A stretch of 64,000 nt of DNA from G963422565 sp963422565 (GTDB lineage: Bacteria; Pseudomonadota; Alphaproteobacteria; MPNO01): NCBI GenBank assembly GCA_963422565.1, contig OY730228.1, forward strand, positions 3,038,001 through 3,102,000, given 5' to 3'. This document shows positions 63,615 through 64,000 of the stretch, one piece after another (position 1 is the stretch's first letter; every line of letters begins with the position of its first letter). A program made the translations under genes and the position numbers. The notes under the pieces were generated by a model that was not told the DNA's origin, did not search any database, and worked only from the letters and a program-made list of their open reading frames with translations.

Positions 63615-64000
63615 ATGGATCAGCAGACGATGGAGACGCCGAGGACGCCGTCGATGCGGCTGGACGGTCTCTGCGCTGTCGTAACCGGTGCCGGGCGCGG
63701 TATCGGGCGTGCGGCTGCGCTGGCCTTGGCGGAGGCCGGCGCCGAGCTCGTGCTGATCAGCCGCACCCGGACCGAGCTCGACGAGGTCGCTGGCGAGATC
63801 GCGGAGCGCGGGTCGCGCGCGCGGGCCATCGTCTGCGACATCACCGACGTCTCGGAGCGGGATGCCGCGTTCGCGGCACCGGAGCGCATCGACATCCTGG
63901 TCAACAATGCCGGCACGAACATCCCCGAGCCGTTCCCCGAGGTCAGCGAAGCCCATTTCGACGCCATCATGTCGCTCAATGTCCGTGCGTTGTTCCTGTC
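63615..64000 (+). CDS. SDR-family oxidoreductase, N-terminal part (runs off the window)
   Basis: The first 128 codons of a short-chain dehydrogenase that continues past the window's right edge. Visible are CAVVTGAGRGIGRAAALALAEAG (TGxxxGIG cofactor motif), an Arg-Thr-Arg after the second strand suggesting NADP preference, CDITDVSE, and ILVNNAGTNIPEPFPEVSEAHFDAIMSLNVRALFL. The catalytic Tyr-Lys lies outside. Start ATG 63615, with GGGAAG about 8 nt upstream. Substrate unknown. Confidence 0.88.
   Translation, partial: MDQQTMETPRTPSMRLDGLCAVVTGAGRGIGRAAALALAEAGAELVLISRTRTELDEVAGEIAERGSRARAIVCDITDVSERDAAFAAPERIDILVNNAGTNIPEPFPEVSEAHFDAIMSLNVRALFL

Overview
The window reads as chromosome of a GC-rich alphaproteobacterium, probably Rhodospirillales-like. 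The basis is the dense high-GC coding, the frequent ATGA/GTGA stop-start overlaps, the run lgt / MidA-type methyltransferase / pgeF divergent from ubiK / ybjN-like / proC (an order known from alphaproteobacteria), and the abundance of TRAP transporters and molybdenum hydroxylases. No rRNA, tRNA, CRISPR array, phage or intact insertion sequence was seen. Most of the window is catabolic accessory DNA around a short housekeeping block.

Layout. 1-4051: the start of an M20 peptidase gene, a TAXI-type TRAP transporter (fused permease and binding protein) and bolA. 4254-5831: a UbiD-family decarboxylase behind a tandem 17-bp repeat. 5842-11690: a five-gene purine operon (xdhA, xdhB, uraD, puuD, uraH) taking hypoxanthine/xanthine to allantoin. 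11813-15189: a flavin monooxygenase/hydrolase pair between two decaying oxidoreductase genes. 15190-21257: an orphan molybdenum hydroxylase large subunit, a cysteine-poor Asp/Glu racemase-fold protein, a dihydroorotase-like protein with altered metal ligands, and an ornithine cyclodeaminase homologue. 21399-26873: the housekeeping block. 26891-29748: hutI and a Gfo/Idh oxidoreductase. 29988-35784: a sugar-acid island (SDR, talarate/galactarate dehydratase-like enzyme, DctMQP TRAP transporter, divergent GntR regulator), bracketed by two diverged copies of one junction sequence and a nadC remnant.

36071-47198 is the most interesting stretch. A predicted nicotinate dehydrogenase (FAD subunit plus fused FeS/Mo subunit) lies in one operon with a 6-hydroxynicotinate reductase homologue, i.e. 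the ferredoxin-dependent nicotinate route first worked out in anaerobes. Divergent from it is korAB (2-oxoacid:ferredoxin oxidoreductase) followed by an adrenodoxin-reductase-type ferredoxin-NADP reductase, which could supply the reduced ferredoxin. A 3-hydroxyisobutyrate dehydrogenase-family gene lies on the other side, and an L-2-hydroxyglutarate oxidase-like gene lies 3.5 kb beyond.

47226-50367: an overlapping operon of Gfo/Idh oxidoreductase, DUF993 protein and sugar-isomerase-like TIM barrel. 50670-59096: LhgO-like oxidase, Hsp20, a four-gene Gld-like ABC system, a second ornithine cyclodeaminase homologue and a TauE/SafE exporter. 59239-62119: a catabolic operon of cyclase-family hydrolase, HisD-like dehydrogenase and cupin. 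62194-63399: a frameshifted Rpn-type nuclease/transposase gene with a near-identical 28-bp repeat at both ends. The window ends inside an SDR gene.

Functions are assigned by reading motifs and family resemblance by eye. No database search was run, and start codons were chosen from visible Shine-Dalgarno sequences or overlaps where possible.
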